From FEN-1322 sp041663425 (GTDB lineage: Bacteria > Omnitrophota > Gorgyraeia > 2-01-FULL-45-10), in the NCBI GenBank assembly GCA_041663425.1, contig JBAYMS010000048.1, forward strand, positions 1 through 11,543: a DNA stretch of 11,543 nucleotides, in the 5' to 3' direction. Of the stretch, positions 5,670-11,543 are shown piece after piece. Positions within the stretch are counted from its first letter, which is position 1; each line of letters opens with the position of its first letter. A program made the translations under genes and the position numbers. The notes under the pieces are model-generated. The model was not told the DNA's origin, did no database searches, and saw only the letters and a list, made by a program, of their open reading frames with translations.

Positions 5670-7882
5670 TGAAGCAAAAACAGCGCACTGCGAAATTCCT
5701 TACAGCAATAATTGCCTTTCTTTTAATATTCAGTAATATCGATCTTGCCATTGCAGGCGAAACGTCCACCGAATCAATTCCTCAGACCCCGAAAGAACCC
5801 ATAGTTGTAAATGGCGATAATGTTGAATATTTCCAGGAAAAAAAGATGGTCGTTGGTTCCGGTAATATATCTATAAAATATAAAGACATCGAACTTACCT
5901 GCGACAAGATAACAGTTTACCTTGATACAAGGGAAGCTATAGCTGAGGGCAATGTAAAAGTTACGCAGAAAGGCGCCTATTTTACCGGTGAGCGGATGAA
6001 TTACAATTTTGACACAAGGAAAGGCACTGTGCTCACAGGCCATTTTGCCTCGAATCCTTTCTACGGCAGAGCCGAACAATTAGATAAAGTAGAAAATAAA
6101 GATACGTATAAACTGGAGCGGGGTTATGTGACCACATGCGATCTGGATAACCCTCACTACAGGCTTCAGGCCCGTCATGTCGAGATATATCTCAATGATA
6201 AAGTTGTAGCGAAGCATCTGGTTCTTTATATAAGAAATGTCCCGGTTATGTACTTTCCTTATTACGTCCAGTATTTAAAGCAGACTAAAGGATATGTAAC
6301 GGTCATGGCCGGTAAAAAGAAGGAGTGGGGGTATTACGTATTAGGCAGCTACAGATATCATCTTAATCAGGCGATGAAGGGTGATGCGATGCTTGATTAC
6401 AGGACGAAAGACGGTCTTGGTCTTGCCGGCGGAGTAAATAATTACCACGATTTTGGCAAGATGGGCAAGGGCGCTTTCAAAGTTTATTATACTAAAGAAA
6501 ACGGAAGAGGGGATGATAACGACCATCCCGGTGAGATCGAGAGAAGGTATCGTTATCAATTGCGTCATTACTGGGATATGGGCGAAGGGACAGATACCGT
6601 AGCTCTTCTGGAATTTAACAAATTAAGTGATGCGGATGTAATAAAAGATTATTTCTATAATGAATACGAAGAACTTGGCAACGACCCGGACAATTACCTG
6701 ACCTTTATAACCAGCAAGCCTGAATATACATCTGAATTTCTGATGAGGGCGCGATTTAATAAATTCCAGACAGTTGTTGAGAGACTGCCCGAATATAAAA
6801 TAAATATCAACAATATGAGGCTGTTTCAAAATATTCCTCTGTATTACACCGGAGCGGCCAGCGGAGTCTATCTCAGGAAATTATTGCCGGCCGACGGTAC
6901 TGTCCAGAAAGCTACCGAGGTTGGACGTTTTGACGCCAACAATAAGATCTCTTACACAATGCAATTTTTCAGGACGCTGAATGTGGCGCCTTTTGTTGGC
7001 ACAGAAGATACGTATTATTCGAGGACGCTGGGCGGTGAGACCAACAGGATCAGGACGGTATTTAATGCGGGAGTCGAGACTTCCGTTAAATTCTACAAAA
7101 TATTTGATGTCGCCACAAATTTCTTAGGGATTGATATAAATAAACTCAGGCATATAATTACTCCTACGGCAAATTATTATTATACTCATCAGCCTGCGAT
7201 CGGTCCGGAAAAATTGACCCAATTTGATGAAATAGACGCCGTAGATAAACAGAGCTATATAGCGTTTGGATTTGAAAATAGATTGCAGACAAAGCGTATG
7301 TCGGGAGGGCAGCTCAAGTCAGTAGATCTGGCGACACTTTTAATAACTTCCGACTATTCGTTCAGACTGAAGAAAGATAATGCCACTATATATAAGCAGA
7401 GATTTGAGAATCTGGACTTGCAGCTGGAATTGATACCTTATGACTGGCTCTATTCCGTTTCTAAGCTATCCTACAACACAAAGAATTCCGCTGTGCAGAC
7501 CGCGAGTATCGATTTAGATGCAGCTATTACCAACAAATGGTCTGTTGGCGCCAGATATGATTATGAAAAAGAAGAAAGCGGCATAAGTAACCTCCTTACG
7601 GCCGATATGATGTATAAAATAAATGATAAATGGCGCATAAGAGCTTATGAAACGATAAGTTTGTTTAAAAAATCGGTCCTTGAACAGGAATATACCATAT
7701 ATAGAGACCTTCACTGCTTTGTTGCTGAAATGACTTTACGTGTAGTTCCGCACAATGATGAAGCGGGATTGTGGTTTGTCATGAGGATGAAAGCGTTCCC
7801 GCAGACTCCGATAGGGCTGAAACAGACATACTCTCGCCCGAGATTTGGTCAAGCTGTTTCCCACACAGGATTTACCGACTAA
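5666..7882 (+). CDS. lptD: LPS-assembly outer membrane protein LptD (OstA/Imp)
   Basis: LptD is the outer-membrane beta-barrel that receives lipopolysaccharide from the Lpt bridge and inserts it in the outer leaflet. This 738-residue protein starts with a Lys/Arg-rich n-region, a hydrophobic core (about 11-29), and a probable signal peptidase I site after AIA (residue 30). Residues about 45-170 form an LptA-like OstA domain with repeated short strands, including VNGDNVEYF and REAIAEGNVKV. The LptD core follows, with YVTTCDLDNPHYRLQAR and NVPVMYFPYYV, then a long barrel of alternating strands. The mature protein has three cysteines: Cys79, Cys158 in the TTC motif and Cys684 near the last strands. 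Cys158-Cys684 is the plausible counterpart of an N-terminal-to-barrel disulfide in E. coli LptD. Two consecutive ATGs (5666, 5669) are possible starts; the first overlaps the transaldolase stop. No LptE gene is present nearby. Confidence 0.92.
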   Translation: MMKQKQRTAKFLTAIIAFLLIFSNIDLAIAGETSTESIPQTPKEPIVVNGDNVEYFQEKKMVVGSGNISIKYKDIELTCDKITVYLDTREAIAEGNVKVTQKGAYFTGERMNYNFDTRKGTVLTGHFASNPFYGRAEQLDKVENKDTYKLERGYVTTCDLDNPHYRLQARHVEIYLNDKVVAKHLVLYIRNVPVMYFPYYVQYLKQTKGYVTVMAGKKKEWGYYVLGSYRYHLNQAMKGDAMLDYRTKDGLGLAGGVNNYHDFGKMGKGAFKVYYTKENGRGDDNDHPGEIERRYRYQLRHYWDMGEGTDTVALLEFNKLSDADVIKDYFYNEYEELGNDPDNYLTFITSKPEYTSEFLMRARFNKFQTVVERLPEYKININNMRLFQNIPLYYTGAASGVYLRKLLPADGTVQKATEVGRFDANNKISYTMQFFRTLNVAPFVGTEDTYYSRTLGGETNRIRTVFNAGVETSVKFYKIFDVATNFLGIDINKLRHIITPTANYYYTHQPAIGPEKLTQFDEIDAVDKQSYIAFGFENRLQTKRMSGGQLKSVDLATLLITSDYSFRLKKDNATIYKQRFENLDLQLELIPYDWLYSVSKLSYNTKNSAVQTASIDLDAAITNKWSVGARYDYEKEESGISNLLTADMMYKINDKWRIRAYETISLFKKSVLEQEYTIYRDLHCFVAEMTLRVVPHNDEAGLWFVMRMKAFPQTPIGLKQTYSRPRFGQAVSHTGFTD

Positions 7883-7927
7883 AAATAAGAAAAGTTTTGT
7901 CGAAATATTTAGTTTTTATACTTTTAA

Positions 7928-7944
7928 CAGAGTATCCGACTCTG
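7928..7944. repeat. Perfect inverted repeat CAGAGT-N5-ACTCTG, candidate operator or weak terminator
   Basis: A 6-bp arm, a 5-base loop (ATCCG) and the matching arm form a perfect dyad. It sits just upstream of the first promoter-like -35 at 7950. A run of six T residues occurs only at 7956-7961, eleven bases past the stem, so it is a poor intrinsic terminator. A dimeric regulator site is as likely. One short dyad can arise by chance. Confidence 0.4.
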
Positions 7945-7949
7945 CATTT

Positions 7950-7978
7950 GTGTCATTTTTTAGCTTGCCCACTATAAT
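7950..7978 (+). promoter_or_regulatory. Upstream candidate promoter for the ugd-rml operon
   Basis: GTGTCA (7950-7955) and a perfect TATAAT (7973-7978) are separated by 17 bases, with predicted transcription start near 7985. The -35 matches the TTGACA consensus at four of six bases. It overlaps the second candidate promoter, so the two would compete or act alternately. Confidence 0.4.
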
Positions 7979-7994
7979 ATTATTATGATATAAT
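7965..7994 (+). promoter_or_regulatory. Main candidate promoter for ugd-rml, extended -10
   Basis: TTGCCC (7965-7970) lies 18 bases before TATAAT (7989-7994), which is preceded by TG one base upstream, giving the extended -10 motif TGATATAAT. Transcription would start near 8001, leaving a leader of about 24 bases that carries the ugd ribosome binding site. This is the best promoter match in the window, at the start of a clearly separate operon. Confidence 0.6.
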
Positions 7995-8024
7995 TCAACC
8001 TCTTTAACATGAAAAGGATATAAC

Positions 8025-9320
8025 ATGAAAATATGTATAATAGGAGCTGGTTATGTAGGCCTTGTGTCGGGTGCTTGTTTCGCCGATCTGGGTAATAATG
8101 TAGTATGTGTGGACAACAACGCAGAAAAAATCAACAGGCTTAAGGCAGGGGCGATCCCTATTTATGAGCCGGGACTTGAAGAGCTGGTCAAACGTAATAG
8201 AAAAGAGGGCAGGCTCTCCTTCAGTACAAGTGTAAAAGAAGGTGTTAAAACGTGTGAAGTTATCTTTATCGCTGTCGGCACTCCGTCGAGAGACGGGGGA
8301 GACGCTGACCTTACATTCGTAGAGCATGTCTCGCGTGAAATAGCGCAGGCAATGCCTTCGTACCGCCTTATAGTTGAGAAATCCACCGTTCCTGTTAATA
8401 CCGGTGAGTGGGTGGAGCATACGATAAAAGTATTTAATAAGCGCGGCATAAAGTTTGACGTTGCGTCCAATCCTGAATTCTTGCGGGAAGGGTCTGCCAT
8501 TAAAGATTTTATGAACCCTGACAGGATAGTTATTGGTGTTAAATCAAAAAAAGCGAAAGACATACTGACAGAACTATACAAACCTCTGAAAGCCCCCATA
8601 GTTGTTACCGATATAAAGTCCGCAGAGATTATAAAACACGCTTCAAATTCATTCCTGGCGACTAAGATCTCGTTTATTAACGCAATATCGGATATATGCG
8701 ATAAGGTTGGCGCTGATATAGTGGAAGTGGCGCGCGGCATAGGTCTGGACAGGCGCATAGGCAAGGAATTTCTGAACGCAGGTATCGGTTTTGGCGGTTC
8801 ATGTTTTCCGAAGGACCTGTCCGCATTCATAAGGATTGCGGATAAGATAGGCTACGATTTTGGCATGCTTAAGGAAGTGCAGAAGGTAAATGACTATCAG
8901 AAGGCACTGCTGATAAAAAAGATAGAGGCTCTTGTCTGGAATCTGCCTAAAAAGACCATAGGTGTGCTGGGGTTGTCTTTCAAGCCGGACACGGACGATA
9001 TCAGGCAATCGCCGGCACTTGATATAATTACGATGCTGCAGAAAGAGGGTGCTAAGATAAAAGTTTACGATCCTCAGGCTATGGGCAGGGCGAAACTTGA
9101 GCTGTCTAAGAATACAGAATTTTGCAAGGATGCCTATGCTGTCGCTAAAAATAGCGATTGTCTGCTTTTGGCTACTGAATGGAATGAGTTTAAAGAGCTG
9201 GATTTTAAAAAGATAAAAAAGATAATGAGGCAGCCTATACTTATAGACGGCAGAAATATATACGATCCGGAAGAAATGAAGAAACTGGGCTTTACGTACA
9301 TCGGAATAGGGAGGAAATAA
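8025..9320 (+). CDS. ugd: UDP-glucose 6-dehydrogenase
   Basis: This 431-residue cytoplasmic enzyme would oxidise UDP-glucose to UDP-glucuronate with two NAD+. The N-terminal Rossmann motif GAGYVGL (residues 7-13) is followed by GTPS (85-88), EKSTVPVNTG, and NPEFLREGSAI (149-159). The central helix has Lys204 in EIIKHASNSF, and the catalytic cysteine is Cys260 in GFGGSCFPKD. The C-terminal UDP-binding domain contains GLSFKPDTDDIRQSP and ends normally. AAGGA at 8014-8018, six bases before ATG, supports this start. It opens the nucleotide-sugar operon, and the epimerase gene follows after two bases. The family also includes UDP-N-acetyl-hexosamine and GDP-mannose dehydrogenases, but the pattern fits the UDP-glucose group best. 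Its product could be used directly in a glycan or converted to other uronic or pentose sugars. Confidence 0.94.
   Translation: MKICIIGAGYVGLVSGACFADLGNNVVCVDNNAEKINRLKAGAIPIYEPGLEELVKRNRKEGRLSFSTSVKEGVKTCEVIFIAVGTPSRDGGDADLTFVEHVSREIAQAMPSYRLIVEKSTVPVNTGEWVEHTIKVFNKRGIKFDVASNPEFLREGSAIKDFMNPDRIVIGVKSKKAKDILTELYKPLKAPIVVTDIKSAEIIKHASNSFLATKISFINAISDICDKVGADIVEVARGIGLDRRIGKEFLNAGIGFGGSCFPKDLSAFIRIADKIGYDFGMLKEVQKVNDYQKALLIKKIEALVWNLPKKTIGVLGLSFKPDTDDIRQSPALDIITMLQKEGAKIKVYDPQAMGRAKLELSKNTEFCKDAYAVAKNSDCLLLATEWNEFKELDFKKIKKIMRQPILIDGRNIYDPEEMKKLGFTYIGIGRK
9309..9315 (+). promoter_or_regulatory. Ribosome binding site supporting a GTG start
   Basis: GGGAGGA sits at the end of ugd, seven bases before GTG at 9323. 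It supports GTG as the start of the RmlC-like epimerase, whose N-terminal strand would be lost with any later ATG. Confidence 0.75.
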
Positions 9321-9322
9321 AA

Positions 9323-9769
9323 GTGATACAAGGCGTCGTGGTTAAAAAACTTAAAATAATTCCGGACGATCGCGGCCGTTTAATGGAGATCCTGCGCGCG
9401 GACGACGAGATATTTAAAAAATTCGGACAGGTCTATATGACCACGGCTTTTCCGGGTGTGGTCAAGGCATGGCATTACCATAAGAAACAGGATGATAATT
9501 TCACCTGTATCAGCGGGAAAATGAGGCTTGCCCTGTATGACGCGAGGGTAGATTCCCCGACCTATAAAGAGGTTAATGATTTTGTCATAAGCCTTGAGAC
9601 GCCGATGCTTGTTCATATCCCAAAAGAAGTTTATCACGGTTTTAAATGCGTAAGCGAAACCGAAGCAGTGGTAATAAATACCGTTACCCTGCCGTATAAT
9701 TATAAAGAACCGGATGAGTTCAGGCTTGACGCGTATGATAATGACATACCATACGATTGGAGGAAATGA
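9323..9769 (+). CDS. rmlC: Short RmlC-like dTDP-4-dehydrorhamnose 3,5-epimerase family protein
   Basis: This 148-residue cupin resembles the short branch of the RmlC family; classical RmlC is about 180 residues. RmlC epimerises dTDP-4-keto-6-deoxyglucose at C3 and C5 on the way to dTDP-L-rhamnose. Visible features are DDRGRLMEIL near the N-terminus, GVVKAWHYHKKQ with His51 at the place of the catalytic histidine, the cupin strand IPKEVYHGFK, and the end PDEFRLDAYDNDIPYDW. Tyr127 is a plausible counterpart of the catalytic tyrosine. The canonical R-G-L-H motif reads K-A-W-H here. The position between ugd and rmlA-rmlB-rmlD supports a rhamnose role, but a single-position epimerase cannot be excluded from sequence. 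The start is GTG with a strong ribosome binding site, and the stop is followed three bases later by rmlA. Confidence 0.85.
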   Translation: MIQGVVVKKLKIIPDDRGRLMEILRADDEIFKKFGQVYMTTAFPGVVKAWHYHKKQDDNFTCISGKMRLALYDARVDSPTYKEVNDFVISLETPMLVHIPKEVYHGFKCVSETEAVVINTVTLPYNYKEPDEFRLDAYDNDIPYDWRK

Positions 9770-9772
9770 TCT

Positions 9773-10501
9773 ATGGCTCTCAAAGGTATTATATTGGCGG
9801 GCGGGCTTGGCAAGCGGCTTAACCCTCTGACCAAAATCACCAATAAGCATCTTCTGCCTGTGTATGGAAAACCGATGATATATTATCCGATCCAGACGCT
9901 TGTAGATGCCGGCGTTAAGGATATTCTTATCGTTACCGGCGGTATGCATGCCGGAGAGTTCCTAAGGCTTTTAGGTAACGGTAAAGAATTCGGTCTTAAG
10001 CATATAAATTATACATATCAGGAGGGCGAAGGCGGTATAGCTGAGGCGCTGAAGCTGGCCGAACATTTCGCGGAAGATGACAGGATAATAGTTATATTGG
10101 GTGATAATATAATTGAGAAAAGCATTAAAGATGCCGTTGATGATTTTTGCAAACAGCCCAGCGGCGCTAAGATCATGATAAAAAAGGTTGATGATCCGCA
10201 GCGGTTCGGAGTGGCTGAACTTGAGGGCGACAAGATATTGGGCATAGAAGAGAAGCCAAAGAATCCCAAATCAGATTACGCTGTAACCGGGATATATATG
10301 TATGATAACGAGGTTTTCAAGATCATAAAGACGCTGAAGCCTTCGGGCCGTGGAGAGCTTGAGATAACTGATGTTAACAATGCTTATATAAAGAAGGGCG
10401 CGCTGACCTACAGCGTTCTTGATGGGTGGTGGACTGATGCGGGGACATTTGAATCTCTTCTTAGGGCAAATAACCTTGTAGCGAAAAAGGAAGCAAGATG
10501 A
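9773..10501 (+). CDS. rmlA: Glucose-1-phosphate thymidylyltransferase, short form
   Basis: The enzyme joins dTTP and glucose-1-phosphate to give dTDP-glucose, the first step of dTDP-L-rhamnose synthesis. At 242 residues it is the short form, lacking the C-terminal extension of the roughly 290-residue enterobacterial enzyme. Motifs are the nucleotide loop GGLGKRLNPLT (10-20), the Lys in KHLLPVYGKPMIYYP, QEGEGGIAEAL (83-92), the metal-binding LGDN (Asp111), EEKP (159-162), GRGELEITDVN, and WWTDAGT with Asp222. GGAGG at 9759-9763, nine bases before ATG, supports the start. The end overlaps the rmlB start as ATGA. The operon makes thymidylyltransferase more likely than a UTP-dependent enzyme. Confidence 0.92.
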   Translation: MALKGIILAGGLGKRLNPLTKITNKHLLPVYGKPMIYYPIQTLVDAGVKDILIVTGGMHAGEFLRLLGNGKEFGLKHINYTYQEGEGGIAEALKLAEHFAEDDRIIVILGDNIIEKSIKDAVDDFCKQPSGAKIMIKKVDDPQRFGVAELEGDKILGIEEKPKNPKSDYAVTGIYMYDNEVFKIIKTLKPSGRGELEITDVNNAYIKKGALTYSVLDGWWTDAGTFESLLRANNLVAKKEAR

Positions 10502-11478
10502 AAAGATTGCTTATAACCGGAGGAGCCGGGTTTATCGGTTCCAATTTTATCCGGCACATGCTTGGTAAATACCAAGATTACAGCATTGTAAACCTGGATA
10601 AACTGACATACTGCGGTAATCTCGAAAACCTTAAGGATATCGAAAAGGATAAGAGGTATAAATTTGTCCAGGGCGATATCGCCGATGAAAAAGTGGTGAA
10701 GGGACTTGTTGAAAATTGCGATATCGTTGTGAACTTTGCCGCCGAAACACATGTCGACAGGTCTGTTATAGATCCTTATAGTTTTGTCCGGACGAACGTT
10801 TTAGGCACTCATACTTTACTTGAGGCAGCGAAGGCTGCCGGCGTAGAACGGTTCATTCATATTTCTACTGACGAGGTTTATGGCAGCATCGAGAAGGGCT
10901 CTTTCAAAGAAAACGATCCGCTGCGTCCCAATAGCCCTTACTCTGCGGCGAAGGCAGGGTCCGATCTTCTTGCCAGGTCTTATTTTGTAACTTTCAAACT
11001 ACCGGTCATCATAACGCGCAGTTCAAATAATTTCGGGCCGTATCAGTATCCGGAAAAGGTCATTCCGCTTTTCATAACAAATGCGCTCGCCGGCAAAAAG
11101 CTGCCTGTATACGGGGACGGGATGAATGTGCGGGACTGGCTGTTTGTATTGGATAATTGCGAAGGTATTGACACTGTATTACATAAAGGAAGATCGGGCG
11201 AAGTGTATAATATCGGAGGCGGGACAGAGATACCAAACTTGGAACTCACCAGATCCATTCTTGAAATTCTTGGTAAAGACGAGAGCTCTATGGAATTTGT
11301 TAATGACAGGCCCGGCCACGATAGGCGGTATTCTCTTGATATTTCCAAAACGAAGGCTTTAGGCTGGGCGCCAAAGCATGATTTCAGGTCCAGTCTTGAA
11401 TTGACCGTCAATTGGTATAAAAAGAACGAACTCTGGTGGAGGCGGTTGGTTGAATGCCGGAAAAATATAAAGTATTAA
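10498..11478 (+). CDS. rmlB: dTDP-glucose 4,6-dehydratase
   Basis: This 326-residue extended SDR enzyme converts dTDP-glucose to dTDP-4-keto-6-deoxyglucose with bound NAD+. The Rossmann motif is GGAGFIGS (8-15). The sugar-nucleotide-specific segments DKLTYCGN and NFAAETHVDRS are typical of RmlB. The catalytic Thr-Asp-Glu appears as STDEVYG (Asp125, Glu126), and the Tyr-Lys pair as YSAAK (Tyr148, Lys152). Later motifs are RSSNNFGPYQYPEKVIP and VYGDGMNVRDWLFV. The ATG overlaps the rmlA stop, with AAGGAAG at 10487-10493 upstream. The last 25 bases overlap the start of rmlD in another frame. Confidence 0.95.
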   Translation: MKRLLITGGAGFIGSNFIRHMLGKYQDYSIVNLDKLTYCGNLENLKDIEKDKRYKFVQGDIADEKVVKGLVENCDIVVNFAAETHVDRSVIDPYSFVRTNVLGTHTLLEAAKAAGVERFIHISTDEVYGSIEKGSFKENDPLRPNSPYSAAKAGSDLLARSYFVTFKLPVIITRSSNNFGPYQYPEKVIPLFITNALAGKKLPVYGDGMNVRDWLFVLDNCEGIDTVLHKGRSGEVYNIGGGTEIPNLELTRSILEILGKDESSMEFVNDRPGHDRRYSLDISKTKALGWAPKHDFRSSLELTVNWYKKNELWWRRLVECRKNIKY

Positions 11479-11543
11479 TAATAGGCTCAAGCGGAATGCT
11501 TGGGGTGGATCTTTGCAAAGAGCTGGGCGGAAAATATGAACTA
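11454..11543 (+). CDS. rmlD: dTDP-4-dehydrorhamnose reductase, 5' end only
   Basis: The first 30 codons run open to the window edge, beginning at ATG inside the last 25 bases of rmlB. The translation contains a first Rossmann strand and dinucleotide loop, KVLIIGSSGMLGVDL, as in RmlD, which reduces the 4-keto sugar to finish dTDP-L-rhamnose. GGAGG at 11438-11442 lies 11 bases before the ATG. A start after the rmlB stop would remove the strand before the glycine loop, so the overlap is probably real. Assignment rests on this short motif plus operon position; another SDR protein is possible but less likely. Confidence 0.8.
   Translation, partial: MPEKYKVLIIGSSGMLGVDLCKELGGKYEL

Larger units (their letters stand above)
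7883..8024 (+). other. AT-rich intergenic regulatory region between lptD and ugd
   Basis: This 142-base stretch is the only sizeable non-coding gap in the window. It begins with an A/T-rich segment (7883-7927), then a perfect palindrome (7928-7944), two promoter-like sequences (7950-7994), and the ugd ribosome binding site. No convincing rho-independent terminator for lptD is seen, since the hairpin is weak and its T-run is displaced. Confidence 0.8.

Noticed and set aside
7928..7961. Rho-independent terminator for lptD
   Set aside because: The stem is only 6 bp with moderate GC, and the T-run begins eleven bases after it, so it is listed as an inverted repeat only.
7771..7977. Plus-strand frame crossing the lptD end into the intergenic region
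   Set aside because: It starts inside lptD in another frame, has no ribosome binding site, and covers the promoter region. A frameshifted lptD tail was considered, but the annotated frame already runs through the last barrel strands.
8162..8830. Minus-strand open frame of 222 codons
   Set aside because: It is antisense to ugd, including its catalytic cysteine region; no independent evidence of coding.
1..11543. CRISPR arrays, tRNA/rRNA genes, insertion sequences, phage or defence genes
   Set aside because: Nothing of these kinds was seen; almost all bases are accounted for by conserved protein genes on one strand.

Overview
The window reads as chromosomal DNA of an anaerobic, Gram-negative (two-membrane) bacterium. 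All genes lie on the plus strand and are tightly packed. A corrinoid methyl-transfer protein suggests anaerobic C1 metabolism, and an LptD-type outer-membrane protein implies a lipopolysaccharide-bearing outer membrane. Codon use is uniform, with many ATA (Ile) and AGG/AGA (Arg) codons and moderate GC. That style and the gene mix would fit an uncultivated PVC-like lineage such as Omnitrophota, but this is a low-confidence impression that only a database search could settle.

Layout, left half (1-7882). The 3' end of a B12-binding corrinoid protein is followed 6 bases later by accD (acetyl-CoA carboxylase beta subunit). After 47 bases comes an orphan MsmX/UgpC-type sugar-ABC-transporter ATPase. 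Next are two adjacent membrane-anchored GAF-GGDEF proteins (predicted diguanylate cyclases); the second starts at a TTG inside the end of the first. A TalC-type transaldolase follows, preceded by a promoter-like sequence that would give an almost leaderless mRNA. It overlaps (ATGA) the start of lptD. The genes are spaced like one or two operons mixing lipid precursor synthesis, sugar handling, c-di-GMP signalling and envelope assembly.

The only sizeable gap is 7883-8024. It holds a perfect 6-bp-stem palindrome and two sigma70-like promoters ahead of the right-hand operon.

Right half (8025-11543). This is a nucleotide-sugar operon: ugd (UDP-glucose 6-dehydrogenase), a short RmlC-like epimerase, a short RmlA, rmlB, and the first 30 codons of rmlD, with gaps of a few bases or overlaps. 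Together these would supply UDP-glucuronate and dTDP-L-rhamnose for a surface glycan or LPS, which fits with LptD next door. Glycosyltransferases probably follow outside the window.

I see no mobile element, CRISPR array, tRNA or rRNA, and no clearly undescribed system. The points most worth a second look are the tandem cyclase pair with asymmetric catalytic and inhibitory motifs, the putative leaderless transaldolase promoter, and the double promoter with palindrome before ugd.
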